Shown here piece after piece: positions 1 to 12,350 of a stretch of 64,000 bases of DNA (position 1 is the stretch's first letter; each line of letters begins with the position of its first letter). Position numbers and translations under genes: made by a program. Under the pieces are notes generated by a model, which was not told the origin of the DNA, searched no databases, and saw only the letters and a list, made by a program, of their open reading frames with translations. This DNA comes from Oryzias latipes (lineage: Eukaryota; Chordata; Actinopteri; Beloniformes; Adrianichthyidae), in the NCBI RefSeq assembly GCF_002234675.1, contig NC_019866.2:21852802-21916801 (forward strand), written 5' to 3'.

Positions 1-210
1 CTTTTCAATTTTAGCCCAATTGACAGTTTCAAGGTAAACCTAGTGGTATGCAGCAGGGAGGCAATGCTTCACTGTCACCACCACTCGATTTATTGGCGTA
101 ACATTCGGTTCTGAACAGGATTGTAGCATCCCTGATTTTAAATCAGACTTTCAAAATATTCCATAAAGTGAAATCAAATCGAATTTTACTGTGGAAATTC
201 AATATCAGTT

Positions 211-566
211 CATAGGGCTGCACGACATTCGAGATATTAGTGATAAATATTGTGATTGCGATATATGAACAAATAGCAAAACAACCAAAAACATAATTTC
301 CAATAGTTGCAACAGTTTATTTAAATAAGAGTCAATGCAACTGAAATTACACTCCCAATGAGCCTTAACATCTAACAGAAAAGGGCTCCATCTGATTGGT
401 CAAATGCATAAATGGATCTATTGATTCTTTAAATACTTCAAGCTTCCATGGAATTTTTTTTAACACATTTAACATGGGAACCATTTATTGCCCTTTTCAC
501 AGACTTTTGCGATTTGGGTATTGCACAGCTTAAAATCGGGATAACGATAAATATGCCTATCAGTTC
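211..566. repeat. Interspersed element with GGGCTGCACGAT end
   Basis: Begins AGGGCTGCACGA and continues through gcgatatatgaacaaata and aacaaccaaaaacat to a gcgataacgataaat block. A second copy lies at 6052-6452 with the same order of blocks. Typical of a widespread non-autonomous vertebrate DNA element; no coding capacity seen. Lies upstream of the first visible ubn2 exon. Confidence 0.6.
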
Positions 567-1164
567 AGTGATTCCATTATCTTCTAAACTATATTCTTGT
601 ACTTTCTGAGGAAGAATTAGTTATTTAACAGGCAAAATAGTTTAAAAAAATGTAACAAACTAATATTGATTCAAACAGAAGTGGAGTTCTTCATGGAAAT
701 AGAAAAACCAGTATTTTGACTTGACAGTTGTAACTCAAAACTTCTCACAGTTTTCCGTTTTTAGTTCAGTTTTTCCATTTCAATAGAACGGATAGCAGAC
801 GTTTGTGAGAGGCTGCAGCCCATTATCTAGCTTTGAATGTGTCCTTTTTGCTCAAATTTCCCAAGTTGTTGGGCTGTAACATGAAAAAAGCCTTTGCTGC
901 TCAGCGGTTTGGTCAGCATTGATAAGAGATGCAGGGAGACGATGAAGAGGAGGAGGAAACGCCAACAGGGGGATGCAAACTATCAGTCAGCCTCAGCTCC
1001 AGCGGATAACGGCAGGAGTTCCTGTGGTTCTGGAAGGAAGATAAATGCAAGAGCGATTACAGATCACGACAAGTTTTACTGACCTGCTTGTTGTTCCAGT
1101 AGCACGCCAAAGGCAGATGGCAAGGCAGAACCTAAACCCTTTGTCTGTGTGATCCTCTGTGCAG

Positions 1165-4100
1165 AAGGTGAAAGACGGCGAAGAGAGAGCGATTAAAAAA
1201 CGACGGAAAAAGCAGGACGGTGGGATTCTGGAGGAGAAGAAACCCAGAAAAAATAAAGTGCCAAAGACTGGGTGAGCGCTCACTTCTTCTATGTGTTTAG
1301 CTTTCAGAGGCGTTTCTGATGCTCGGGGCGGACGCCGTCGGTCTTGTGTTCTGACACTGTTCTGGTTCTGAACAGGCCGGAGAAGAAGAAGAGGAAGAAA
1401 CTGATGAAGGATTCTTTGCACCTGGCCAACATGCTTCGCCGCTTCACCAGGGAGAAGGAGGAGATGCGCAAGAAGAACATGGCCGTCGCCGGTGGTCTGA
1501 ACCGACCCAACGCCAAAGTGCCCAGCAGCGCCAACAGCGCCCTCCTCACCGCCAATCCCAAGCCCCCCAGCGGCAACGACTGCAACATGACCGACCTGGC
1601 TGATGACCAGGCGGTGATGTCGCTGCTCGGCACCGCGAACAACGACCTGCTGCAGGACATGATGGGGGATTTGGATTTCAGCATGCTGGACTCGCCGCAG
1701 CCCTGCAGCCCGGCCCAGGGGGAGAACGGCTCCTTTGGGGCGGGGCATAAACTGACTGGCGGACGACCGTCGCAAGGAAACATGATGGCCCCTCCTCCTC
1801 TGCCAAGTGGACTGCCGGGCCCGCTTGCAAAACGCATCGAAGACCTGAGAGCGGTACGGTTCATGCAGGGTTCTGAACACTTCTGACATCATCGGATAGT
1901 TTGGCTTCAATCGCCTGCAGTTGAAAGTAGCTCAAGTAGTTGTGAGACGCCCCCACTACCTCCTTCCTACCTGCCGCTGGCTGAGCGGCTGCTTCAGATC
2001 CCCCCCCCCCCGCGCCCACGATGGTCAGAGCTTCACACCACAAATTCACACAAAAATAATCCTTTTTTTTTTTAAATGACGGCTTTCCTGTTATTTTTAT
2101 CTCCATAGCAACCGTTTTATCTTTTGTTCTATGCAGCTTTAGAAGAATCAGTAAAAGGATGCTTGAGGATTTCCTTCATATCGTATCTCATCGTTTTGTT
2201 CAACTTGAACAAAAGATTTATGGACTAAATGTTCCACTAAAAAACGGAAACACCACCTTTGCAAACTCGCCATGCTGTTCAAAAGCCACAACTTCTATTT
2301 CAACTAATTTGAAAGCAGGAGTTAAGAGCCGGCAGATTGAAATCCTTAGGACTTTAAATTTGTCGCTGCAGCTATTTTATTCATATATATATATATATAT
2401 CTTCCTGAGGTTAAAGGTCAACGAAACCTTAGTGGTTGTTGTGCACTAAACCCTGTGGCATGTGTGTAAAAACCAAAAAAAGTGAAAATCGCCATCTTTC
2501 ACACTTTTGGTGCCCCCCCCCGACCACCATAAGAGGTTTTAGGCCCATTCATTTTTTTGATGGTTTTGCTGTGATGTCATCATTTTTGGTTGACCGTGTC
2601 AAAAAGTTCATTTTCAACAAATATTAGGTGTGCGCCAATTTAGCCGAGTATTTGAGTATGTTGCGGGGGCGGGGGGGGGGGGGGGGGGACTGCTGCGGGT
2701 CAGGAAAGGGAAACTCCGCGGTGAGTGTCGAGACCATCAGAGAGTCTGCTAACCGGTTCTGTGTTTGTGTCTTCATCATAGGCGTCCCGTTTGTTTGACG
2801 AAGAGGGCAGGAAGAAGTTCTTCACACTGGATATGAACAACATCCTCCAAGAGTTGGTAGCATTTCCGTGGCTCGTCTCAGCAGACGTGTGTCACCAGCA
2901 GGCTAACATGAATCCCCCTGTGTGTCTGTGCGTCAGCATCGAGTTGCAGGTCCAGGAGCAGCCAGCAGAGGCGCGTGCTGCCGTTTACTCTCACCTTGAA
3001 GCCTTCGTGCCCTGCAATAAAGAAGCACTTCTCAAACGCCTTAAGAAGCTCAGCCTCAACATCCAGGTGCGTGCTGCATGTGGTCTTCAGAGGCTTGCTG
3101 TAGGTTTTGCTCTGCGTGTTCCTGCTTTCAAAGGATCCTTCATGTGCCTGCGGTTGCATGGCCAATCTAGTGTAAAGAAAGCTATGGAAAACCAGGTTTC
3201 TTTTCTTTTCTGGGTGGATGCTGCATCCATGTGTTCTCGTTAGCCTCTCGTGTGATGCTTCTGTCCTGAACACGTGATCTTTAACCACTTTAGGATGACC
3301 GGCTCCGAAACCCGCTGCTGAAGCTGAAGCTGGCCGTGTGCAGCGTCATGCCGGAGCAGATCGCACGCTACAACATGGACTGCATCGCCAAAGTTGCAAA
3401 GTAATTTGACGGATGTGACTAAAGGTCAAAGACGAGTTGTGTGCTTGTGTCACGAGACTCTTTTGATCGCCGTTTTACAGGCAACAGTCCGAAGAAGGAG
3501 AGAAAAATGGGTCGGAAGACGACGACGAGGAGAAACCAGGGAAGAGGGTGATGGGACCTCGCAAGAAGTTTGTCTGGGACGATAAGCTCAGGTGAGTTTC
3601 CCCTCAGGAGGAACTTTTTTTGATTCCAATTCCAAGTGTTCCTTCATTTATCATAGGGTTACGTTCTAAAAAATAACCTGTGACGGATGAAACTCCAACA
3701 GACGTCAACATTTTCACACGTTTCTCTCTTTTTGCTAAACTCTCAAAGTTCAAATCTTCATAGAAAAACGAGTCCAGGATTAAAGAAGGAAAATAAAGAT
3801 CTGATTGAAATAAAAGATGAATATATAGATTTGGTACAGGGGAGATTGATTGACGTCTCCAGCCAATCAGAACTCAGAACACAGAGCTGTTTAAAAAAAG
3901 GGGATAAAACTGCACTGGAAAGAAATTCAGTGGGGCGGCAAAGAGTGAACTGCGATGTAGTGAAGGATCACTGTAGTTCTGTTTGTGTTTGTGTTTAAAT
4001 ACAGATCTTTGACTTGTTTTCCAGAATTTTGCTGTGTAACCTGGTGCGGGTGAAAATGAGCTGCTACGAGCTGGAGGGGAAAACCTCCGTGTCTCTAGAA

Positions 4101-7100
4101 GACTATCTGAAGGCCTTCATGGAGACGGAGGTGAAACCGCTCTGGCCCAAAGGGTGGATGCAGGCCAGGTATAAAAAAACTCCCTACGCCACTTTTAAGA
4201 CCCACTCTGATAGAAATTGCATTGTTGTTTTTTATTCTACGTGTTCTTGTGGCGTTGTTCTGATGATGGAGGACATAAATTAAGAAAATTCAACCTAAAA
4301 TTGCACATCTTAGTATTTCTTTATTCAAATTGTCATAAATCAGGAGCAAATTCAAAATCTTTTTGTGTGAAAAGGATCGTAGGTGCTCCCTTCTGATCCA
4401 CCTGCAGACTAATAGATCAAACGAACGTCTTTGTTTTCCTCCTCCGAGCTGGAATAGCGGCTGGGTAGCTCCGATATTGCTCGCCGATTTTATTGCACTG
4501 CTAATGTAAGTTTGGGGATTTGAGGGGCTGTAAGCTAGCGGGAGACGGTGTAAACGGAGAGCTGCCAGTGATGGGTGACGGTAAATTGCTCGCCAACGGT
4601 CCCGCCCACTACTCAGAGGCGAATTTCTAATTAGTTTCTCTCTGGGATTAAACTGATTTTCTGTGACCAGTTTTTTTACAAAAAAATCATCAGATTTTTC
4701 TGATTAAAAAAAAATACATAAATAAAGGAATATGTGTAGAGAACGCTTTAGTTAAGACTTACAATCATAAAAAAAAGATTTTTTTTTCTTCCTTTTTTAA
4801 CAATTCAGAAAGTAGTTAAAAAAATTAAAAAAATGCAAACTTTTGGGTGCAAAGACTAAACGGTTGTGTGTGACCTTTGAGCAGGGCTGCTTGGGAATCC
4901 ATCAGAAAGGTCACATGACCTCAGGATTGATTTGATTTGATTTGAAATGGTTTATTTCAAGCAATCAAATAAAAATAATGTAGTTATACATTCATACAAA
5001 GATGTATCAAACTTAATAATTAAAGATTGCTTGAAAGGAAGTGGAAGGAAGCGAACTCAAATAATGCCACCCCTGTTCTACCGTAACCGTTTTATTACAT
5101 GATTCATCAACATCCGGTTCATGACTTCTATCAGACAGAATTAAGAATCTTGATGTATCAATAAATCACATGACAAAGATGAATTACTTAATTATTATTT
5201 AAAAATAGACACAACTCTATTTTAGAAATCAACATAGAAAATGCAGATCAGTTATCCAAAATACATGCAGATTTTATTCACTAGACAAATCCTGACTACG
5301 TTTAAAAATAATCCTATATCAGAAAAATAGACATAACACTGTTTAGAAAACCTTCATAGCATGTGTTGATCAAGTATCAAAAGTTAAAAATATGTGCAAA
5401 TTATTTTTCATTAGGAAGAATCATGAATCAGTTTCTGGAGCAAGTGAAGTGATATAATTACAGATCATTTTAACCATCTTCAATAATTGATTAAAATTGT
5501 TTATTATAATTATAATAATGCAATAATTATAATAATGCAGCGATAATTATAATAATGCATTAATAATTATAATAATGCAGCAATTACCAGGATTCCCTCA
5601 GAAACTGTTGCGGACGACGGTGGCTGCACGAGCTGACCACGGACCAAACGAGCAGGAAGCCATACTTCACAGAACGCCACGTTAGCATTTCTGCTATAGA
5701 TGTGCTGCTGAAGTGTCCTCAGCTTTCAATGCAACCAGTGAGATCCCACATCTGTGTGATTCTATGCTATTCCACAAAACGAGACGCACTTGAGCACATT
5801 TTCCATACAGATCCAGAGGTTTTACTTCTTTCTGTTTGCAGACAAAGAAAATGTGACGTCATCTGAACTGTTACACACAAACCCACAACTTCTGTGTGTT
5901 TCTCTTCCTGAAGATGGGGAATTTTCATCCACTCACATAATAATATTTCACTTTACTGTCATTTAGGCCAAAATGGAACTTTTCCAAATCAAGGACGGCT
6001 CAGACACAAGAAAACCTTCAGAAACCAACACTTTTACACATCCGTGGTTAGGGCTGCACGATATGAAGAAAACTTGCGATATGAGAGATTAATATTGCGA
6101 TACCGATATAATTTGCGGTATATAAACAAATAGGGAAACAACCAAAAACATCATTCCCATTTTATTGCAACAGTTCAAGAATTGTACTCCAAATGACCCT
6201 CGTTGACATAGGATGGAACATCTAACATAAAAGGGCTCCATCTGATTGGTCAACAACGCTAAAGAGTCTATCCGATTGGTCAAATGCATAAAGGGATTTA
6301 TTTGATTCAGTAAAAAAAAAAGCCTCCGTAAGATTGTTTTAGCACATCTAAGGTAACCATTTATTTATTTTTGCTGTGTTTTGCGATATGCATATTGCTC
6401 AGCTTGATCTTGCGATAACGATAAATTTGCGGTATATTGTGCAGGCCTATCAGTGGTCTTTATAAACACCAACCTGCTGTTGGGACATACAGGCGCTTCT
6501 GTTCCTTCACCAAAGGCCAATGCAAACAAATGAAAATGCAAACATGGGGAAAAGCTTCATCTGTTTGGGGCCTCAGGCATGATGAGTGATTAGGAAATAA
6601 TAAAAAAAAAGTAACTTGTCCATGTGGGAGTGTAAAGATGATAGCAGACACCCATCAATTGTGGGTAAATAATGGCAGAGGTTCTCTCTTCTCTTGGAAA
6701 GTTGCAAAAAGCTACATTTTTCCTGCGTGTTCGTCCATATTTGCATTAGAATTTGCATGTTTGCTACTTTTTTGTGTGTAGCAGCCTTTGTAAATAAAGC
6801 AAGGTGAGGATACGCCGTCTTAAAATAAGGTTTTTATTGTTTTAGCTCCTCATTTCCTTAAAAAATCAAGTGTAATTCGTTTGTTTCTATTACAGTTTAA
6901 AAAGATAAACGCGGTAGAAAGCAGAGCTGCAGTAACAGGACTCTCACAACTGCAGTTTGAATCCTCTTAATGATTTTTTTTTTTCCTCTTTAGGATGTTG
7001 TTCAAAGAGAGCACCATGGTTCACGGTCTTCTCACAGGTTACACGTGAGTCGTACAGCGTTTTTTACTCCACTCTTCGTCGCTGCCTCTGCTTCCTCTCA

Positions 7101-10100
7101 CTTCGTTTTCGTTTCAGAGCGAAGAAGAAGATGGTCACGACACCAAAGGCCCGGCCAAAGGTATCCGCTCTTGTTTCGGTGATGTTTGTGCTAAATGTTC
7201 TGGTTTTACTTTTACTTTGAATGAAGGAAAAAAGGATTCTGGGTAAAAATGTCTGTTCTTCCAGGAGGCAGCGTGGGTTCAGAGGTCCACGCCTACGGCA
7301 GCTGCCACGCCTTCCCCGGCCGCTGTGATTGCTAAGCGACTCCCTCAGTCCCCCTCGGAGCCCATATGCCTGGACTCCCTGGACGAGGCGCCCTCTGTGG
7401 ACGCCATCTCTCAGGCCTTGGCCATCCTTGGAAATGCAGCTAAGGGTTTGGCGCAGGGGGACAGTCCCCCGTCCCCGGAGAGACCCAAGGCCGCCACCAA
7501 CCCGCCGAACCTCCTCGTCTCGCCTCTTCTCCAGCAGCACAAAAAGACGTCTGTCAGCACTCCCATCTCCAGCGCACCTCATTACATCTCTACCTCCTCA
7601 CCCTCCTCCAGCTCCCTGTCCCGGCCTCCTTCTGGCACCTCCTCCCCTCTGACCTCCGGGAGGGTGGAGGCCATGGGGGTGTTGAAAGGCGCGGCGTCGC
7701 AGGTGCACCGACACCCTGTTTTGAACACTCAGAGACCTTTAAGTGTGGCTGTGACCAAAGCAAGCATGCCCATCTCGGCAGCCATGCCTAAGCCACGCCC
7801 CCCTCCCACTGCATCCCCGTTGGTGGCCCCGGGATCAAAGGCGGGGGTCTCCACCCCACCTTCTAGCCTCCTTAAAGGCAGCAATAATAAAGCCATCAGC
7901 GATGCCCTCATCATCACGTCTTCTCAGTCGCGGCCGCTCACTATCCAGTCCCCCGCCGCCAACGTTTCCAAAACCTTCCAGACCTCCCGTCTGGTCATGA
8001 CCCCCCAAAGTAAATCCTCCCCTTCCCTGACTCAGACGCTCCCCGGCGCCCAGCCCCAACCGCAGTCAAACTTCATCACCCCCATGCACGCCACCCTCAC
8101 CAAATCCACCCACAGCAGCATCCCACCCATCGTCAAACTGACCCCCCGGACCCAGAACGCCGTCATCACCACCGCCGCCACCTCCGCCGCGACCTCAGTT
8201 TCTCTGACTCCTCGATCTCAGGCAGCCCCCTCCATACACCAGTACCCCCCCAAAACCCTAGCAGGCTACCGCCTGCCCTTCTCAGGTTCCACAGGGGGAT
8301 CAGCCAAGCAGGGGCCAGGCAGCTACCCCTCCCCAAGCAGCCAGAAGAGCCCGAGCATCAACAGCAGCACCAGCACCAGCCTTATAAACACCTCATCCAT
8401 AAGCAAGCATTCAGGAACCAGTGCCTCCCCCGCCGTGGCCTCCGCTGCCCCGGGCCAGCGCCAGAGGATAGGGGGTGGGACGCCTCAGGGGTCAAAGCCG
8501 GTCGTGTCCGTCCCTCCTGTCCCTCTGTCGTCCGTCTCGTCTCAGTTACCGCAGGTTTGTGCCGACCGTTTCAAACGCAGACGTGTGATGGGAGAGGATG
8601 TAAAAAGCGTCTTCCGTTCAGGTCTCCTCGACGGGGGGCGGGGGTCTGCTCAGCTCAGCCTCATCTCTTCCCCTCGGCTTTGCTGGCATGCTGGGGGGCC
8701 TGGTGCCCGTCTCCCTGCCGTTCCAGTTCCCGGCCATGCTGAACCTTCCTCAGATGGGCACCGGGGGCTCCAGCACGGCGGCCAGCAGCTCGGCGGCCGG
8801 CAGCAGCAACACCCCCTTCTCCACTCTGACCCAGAGTGAGTACGAATCTGGATATAGGTTGGGCTGTGTGACGGTCAGCATTATTTTCTCTGGAGCATAA
8901 CAAACCCAAAGATAACGGTATTTTTGTCCAAAATAAAAAGCATCAAACGCTCTGTTCCACAACGGCGTTCCACAACATTTTAATGATTCTAAAGAACCGA
9001 AAATGGTAATTTGTTGAATTTGCTGCTTTAGGAGATCATAATTACTGAACTCAAAAGCTACTCCAATCAAAAACATCTTAATAGGTCAAGTTACAGCAGT
9101 TTCACGGTTCTTGCATCCGTTTCTTCTTGAATTTCTTTTCAAGATGTCAGAATAGCCTCCAAGAGCTGCTGGTTGGATGTGAGCTGCCTCCCACCCTCAT
9201 AGATATTTTGCTTGAAGATGCTCCAAAGGTTCTCAGTAGGGTTGAGTTCAGGGGAGGATGGGGGCCACACCATCAGTTTATCTCACTCTATGTCCATAGC
9301 AACCAATGATGCAGAGGTATTCCTTGCAGCATGAGATGGTGCATTATTATGCATGAAGATGATTTGGTTACAGAAAGCCCGGTTCTTCTTTTTGTACCAC
9401 GGAAGAAAGTGGTCTGTCAGGAACTCCAAATACTTTTCAGAGGTCATTTTCACACCTTCAGGGGCCCTTGAGGGGCCGACCCCCCATGATTCTGGCCCAA
9501 ACCATGACTCTGCCACCTCCTTGCTGACATTGCAGCCTTGTTGGGACATGGTGGCCATCCACCAAACAACCACTACAAATCACAAATCTACTAATAGCAC
9601 TATGATCATGCTTAGCTTTTCATCAAATATCCAAGGTTTTAATGCCTTGTCTAAGGCATTCAACTATTTCACCTGATTTCTTTCCCATAATGCTTAAGTT
9701 CGGGGTGGGAGGGGCTAAAGCTAGCGGGAGAGGGCGTAAAACACATGGTTAACGGGAAGTGGGGGCGGGCTTACTGTGCTCCAACTGGCCCGTCCACAAC
9801 TCCAGGTGAATTTCTATCAAACTGCCGCTCTGCAGAAACTATGTCTTAGAAAACAGCATAATCGTCATTTATTTTAGCTATATTTAAAAAGGGATCCAAA
9901 GATGATCAAAGGTTTTAGATTTTTTATTTATCACTTTTCTTTGAATGAGTGCCACCAAAATGTTATTGTAGGAATGACAAAAATCTTTTAAGTGGATTTT
10001 TAAAACATCAGGACGGTTCTGTGTCAGCGCGTGGCTATGCTGTTGTTTGTTGTTGTTTAGACCTCGTCTGGTGTTGTTTGTTAGCAGCATTTGTTCTATC

Positions 10101-10622
10101 ACTGTATTTTTGTTGTCCAAATGTAAGCTAATGTAAGACATCTCGTTTTGTTCGCTTCATCTTCTCTCCCTCCAACTCCTTCATGTCTGCCTTTCTGTTG
10201 ACTCCACCTCTTCCTCTTTTCGTTTTATTTTTTTCCTCCCGGTTTCGTTGGCTTCTGTTCTTCCTCCTGGTTTTTTGTCGCCCTGTCCTGTCTCCTCAGA
10301 TCTGTATAAGAGTCTCCAGTCAGGGTCTCAGGTTGCTCTGCCTCCTCACTTGCAGCTCGCTTTCTCAGGTAAACTCTGACCCCACCCCCCGAACCTCACC
10401 GCCCGCTCCATTCCTCCTACTCCTCCTCTCCTTTGTGAATGTCCGGTGTTGTGCGTCTGGGGTTGTCGGGTCCTGTTCTGTCCTCTTCTGACGTCTTGAC
10501 CGGGTTTTGGAACTTGTTGCGCCGCTGCTGGCTGTTTCTTACACACTCTGAAGCTCTGTTCCATCTTTCATTTAGATCTGGGTCAAAGTCAGGGGGGAGA
10601 CGCGAAGAGGAAGACTCTATGA
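1165..10622 (+). CDS. ubn2: Ubinuclein-2, 3' portion (13 coding exons, 5' end outside window)
   Basis: Subunit of the HIRA histone chaperone complex, which deposits H3.3 in chromatin. Exons deduced from splice sites and reading frame: 1165-1271, 1376-1853, 2782-2852, 2937-3066, 3294-3400, 3481-3591, 4025-4168, 6994-7044, 7118-7160, 7265-8554, 8622-8835, 10300-10368, 10576-10622 (TGA). All phases agree and the lengths sum to 954 codons. Seen: a lysine-rich start (KKRRKKQDGGILEEKKPRKN), then KDSLHLANMLRRFTREKEEM, then the ubinuclein middle domain (AASRLFDEEGRKKFFTLDMN to LLTGYTAKKK), a roughly 430-residue Ser/Pro/Thr-rich low-complexity exon, and the ubinuclein-2-type C-terminus with MLGGLVPVSLPFQFP and SLTQNLYKSLQSGSQ, ending GGDAKRKTL. 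That C-terminal block, as I recall the families, separates UBN2 from UBN1. The N-terminal HIRA-binding region lies upstream of the window. One donor (GTTGGT after 2852) is weak but gives the expected ILQDIELQVQEQ join. Confidence 0.88.
1975..2690. repeat. Low-copy repeat family C, copy 1
   Basis: Within a ubn2 intron. Shares ordered blocks with 51290-52230: a 'ggctgagcggctgct' block, 'ctccatagcaaccgtt', 'aggtcaacgaaacctt', a run of 'catttttttgatggttttgctgtgatgtcat' type sequence broken into short matches, and a G-rich right end. A C-run near 2000 and a G-run near 2663-2689 flank it. No ORF of interest. Confidence 0.5.
4197..4650. repeat. Repeat family B ('cccactctgat' element), copy in ubn2 intron
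   Basis: Starts 'aagacccactctgat' and contains 'gctagcgggaga', 'ccgcccactactcagaggcgaatttct'-like blocks. Related copies: 9690-9860 (partial), 17870-18110, 55976-56370, 59945-60190. The rest of this 2.8-kb ubn2 intron up to 6993 holds only repeats and AT-rich sequence. Confidence 0.5.
4920..5480 (-). repeat. Non-LTR retrotransposon-like fragment with pentanucleotide tail (family A)
   Basis: Begins with repeated TTGAT units and 'ttgaaatggtttatttcaag'. Closely related to 37176-37768. Read on the minus strand it ends in (ATCAA)n, as expected for the 3' tail of a non-LTR element, so it is probably a 5'-truncated copy inserted in minus orientation. No coding region seen. Confidence 0.5.
5494..5585. 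repeat. AT-rich minisatellite
   Basis: About five units of 'ataattataataatgca' with small spacers, immediately after the family A fragment in a ubn2 intron. Simple tandem repeat with no other function visible. Confidence 0.75.
6052..6452. repeat. Second copy of the GGGCTGCACGAT element
   Basis: Opens 'agggctgcacgatatg' and closes 'gcggtatattgtgcaggcct', so both ends look like an inverted pair (GGCTGCACGATA versus TATTGTGCAGGCC). Internal blocks match 211-566. Non-autonomous DNA element in the ubn2 intron before the 6994 exon. Confidence 0.6.
9110..9580 (-). pseudogene. Tc1/mariner transposase relic in ubn2 intron
   Basis: The minus strand encodes MTSEKYLEFLTDHFLPWYKK followed by IIFMHNNAPSHAARNTSASL, the region around the second catalytic Asp of Tc1-type DDE transposases (family consensus HDNAPSHAA; here HNNAPSHAA, so the Asp itself is replaced by Asn). 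Further on, the frame is lost but 'PSSPDLNPTENLWSI'-like sequence is readable on the minus strand near 9200-9260. N-terminal paired-like domain not found, so this is a truncated, inactive copy. It lies in the last long ubn2 intron. Confidence 0.8.
9690..9860. repeat. Repeat family B, partial copy
   Basis: Contains 'gctagcgggagagggcgtaaa', 'ccactccaggtgaatttct'-like and 'gctctgcagaaactatgtct' blocks shared with 4197-4650 and 55976-56370. Intronic in ubn2. Confidence 0.45.
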
Positions 10623-11194
10623 TCCCACCGGATTTCAAAACTCATCCGACGCTCTTTGAGGCGGTCCAGCTCGGATCGATGGATTAAGTCACGGATGTCA
10701 CCTAAAAGGGCCTCAAATGGATTTCCTTCTAAACACCACAGCTAAAGAACTTTTTATTACACAAACACCTTCATAGAACTGTTAAAACGGCAAATGTTTA
10801 CAAACAGACCTTTATCACTGTGGACTGGGGGGGGGCGTGGCATTAACAGGGCAGTGAGTATGTGTGTGTGTGTGAATGAGGGACCGTGCTTTTTTATGTC
10901 TCCCACTCTGATGCATGGTCAGTGGTCATTTGGTGCTCCTTTTTATCTTAATGTAATTATCACTGATTACCTGTATGAATTGTAAAGCTTATTGTTAAAA
11001 TCCCAGCTGTACATGTTTTCAATGAACTTGAATTCTTGGATGAATTTTTCTGTATAGAGCTCAAGCCTTTTAATTAAATTCTTTTAATGGAGTACTTTCG
11101 CACCAGATGTTTTGTTTCTATTAAAGCACGTTTTGGATTTAGATGCATTTTATTTTGAAGACTCCACTTCCTTTATTGAATTCAAAGTCAGGAA

Positions 11195-11258
11195 AATAAA
11201 TTTTAAACGTGGATTTTATTTTGAAATTTTCTTAATCATGCTCAGACACGTGAATAAA
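11195..11258. terminator. Overlapping poly(A) signals of convergent ubn2 and trir
   Basis: AATAAA occurs on the plus strand at 11195-11200 and 11253-11258, about 580-640 nt after the ubn2 stop. On the minus strand AATAAA (TTTATT in the given strand) is at 11215-11220, about 255 nt after the trir stop. The two genes therefore end tail to tail inside about 60 bp, and their 3' UTRs probably overlap. Signals seen directly; use inferred. Confidence 0.5.
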
Positions 11259-11472
11259 AGAGCAGCTGGTTTAATCTAGACTTTAATTCGAGACATTGAT
11301 GCAATGAATCAGTCTTGTGACGTTTTAATTTTAATTATTCAAAGCAGAGTCTCTGAAACCAACATGACAGCCCAAAAACAGACAAACAATACAAAAAGAG
11401 GGAAAATGTCTCTTTACAGTTCATGAAGGCTCTCGGTGAGCGTCTTCAAAAGGAGCTTCATCTGTTGGAGTC

Positions 11473-12350
11473 CTATTTGACGAGAGGCCGGGTTTTATCG
11501 TCGTCACAACACTGGTGGTCTTTGTACTTTTTCACTTCAGCCATGTACTTTGACCAGGCATCGCTCTTGCCTCCGACAGCCTGAAAAGGACGAAGGTGGA
11601 GATGGTCAGCTGTTCAAGGGGCACAAATGGGATCAACGACTCTACTTACGTCTGAGTCCTGTTTCTGCTTCTTTGCAACCATGCCGGTCTTGAGGAACAC
11701 GCCGCCTCTGCGCTTCCCCACCTGGGTTAGGGGATAGAAGACTGAAACCGTTACAGGAGATCTTGCAGGTGGACTGCCAATGTAGGAAACTACACCAGAG
11801 CAGAGGGGCTGCATGCAGCCTCCTGCTGCAGCTCCGGTGAACTCATCACTGCTGAGGAGCATCCCTAACCTCTCTACTCAGCTAAGAATGAAAACATGAA
11901 TCCTTAAGGAGTTTAAAACAAAACGATCAATGGCAAATTAAGGCTCGTATCTGGGGGATGAAATGCAAACTGGAGGTCATTAACTGTCTAATCTGTGAGC
12001 TGCTTCAGTCTGGCTGAGATGCACTAACGCCGTCTCATCTTACAACTGCTCAAACCCCTTACAAAGGTCGTCACAGGAGGGGGCTTCTTTTCCAGGGAAG
12101 TCTGTCCTTGCTCGTTGGGCCCCGCATCTCCGGCACCTGCGAGCTGCGCCTCTTTTTTCCTCTTCTCCTCCTCCATCTTCTTCTTGAAAAGCTCCATGAA
12201 GCTGCCGTCGTTGGCGAACACGTTGGAGGCCGACGCCTGGCTCCCGAACTGTGCGGGGCTCCTCGACGGGGATCCGGGGCTGTCGCAGCTCGACTCTCCA
12301 CTGCTGCTGCTGCTCGTCTGACGTGCGCCGTGGGATCGCTTTACGTCCAT
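11473..12350 (-). CDS. trir: Telomerase RNA component interacting RNase
   Basis: Homologue of human TRIR (C19orf43), a small nuclear protein reported to have RNase activity on telomerase RNA. Three coding exons on the minus strand: 12063-12350, 11650-11721 and 11473-11580 (TAG), total 155 aa against 176 in human. Joined protein: Ser-rich N-terminus, then NVFANDGSFMELFKKKMEEE, a lysine/alanine-rich linker, then TTFVGKRRGGVFLKTGMVAK across the first splice, KQKQDSD, and finally AVGGKSDAWSKYMAEVKKYK with the end DDDKTRPLVK. The last blocks match the human family almost residue for residue. I chose the ATG at 12350 (MDVKRSHG); an in-frame ATG at 12437 upstream has a hydrophobic extension not typical of the family. 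Convergent with ubn2. Confidence 0.92.

Noticed and set aside
894-1082. Possible earlier ubn2 exon around a Glu/Arg-rich frame
   Set aside because: No acceptor/donor pair in phase with the 1165 exon and the residues do not match the ubinuclein family.
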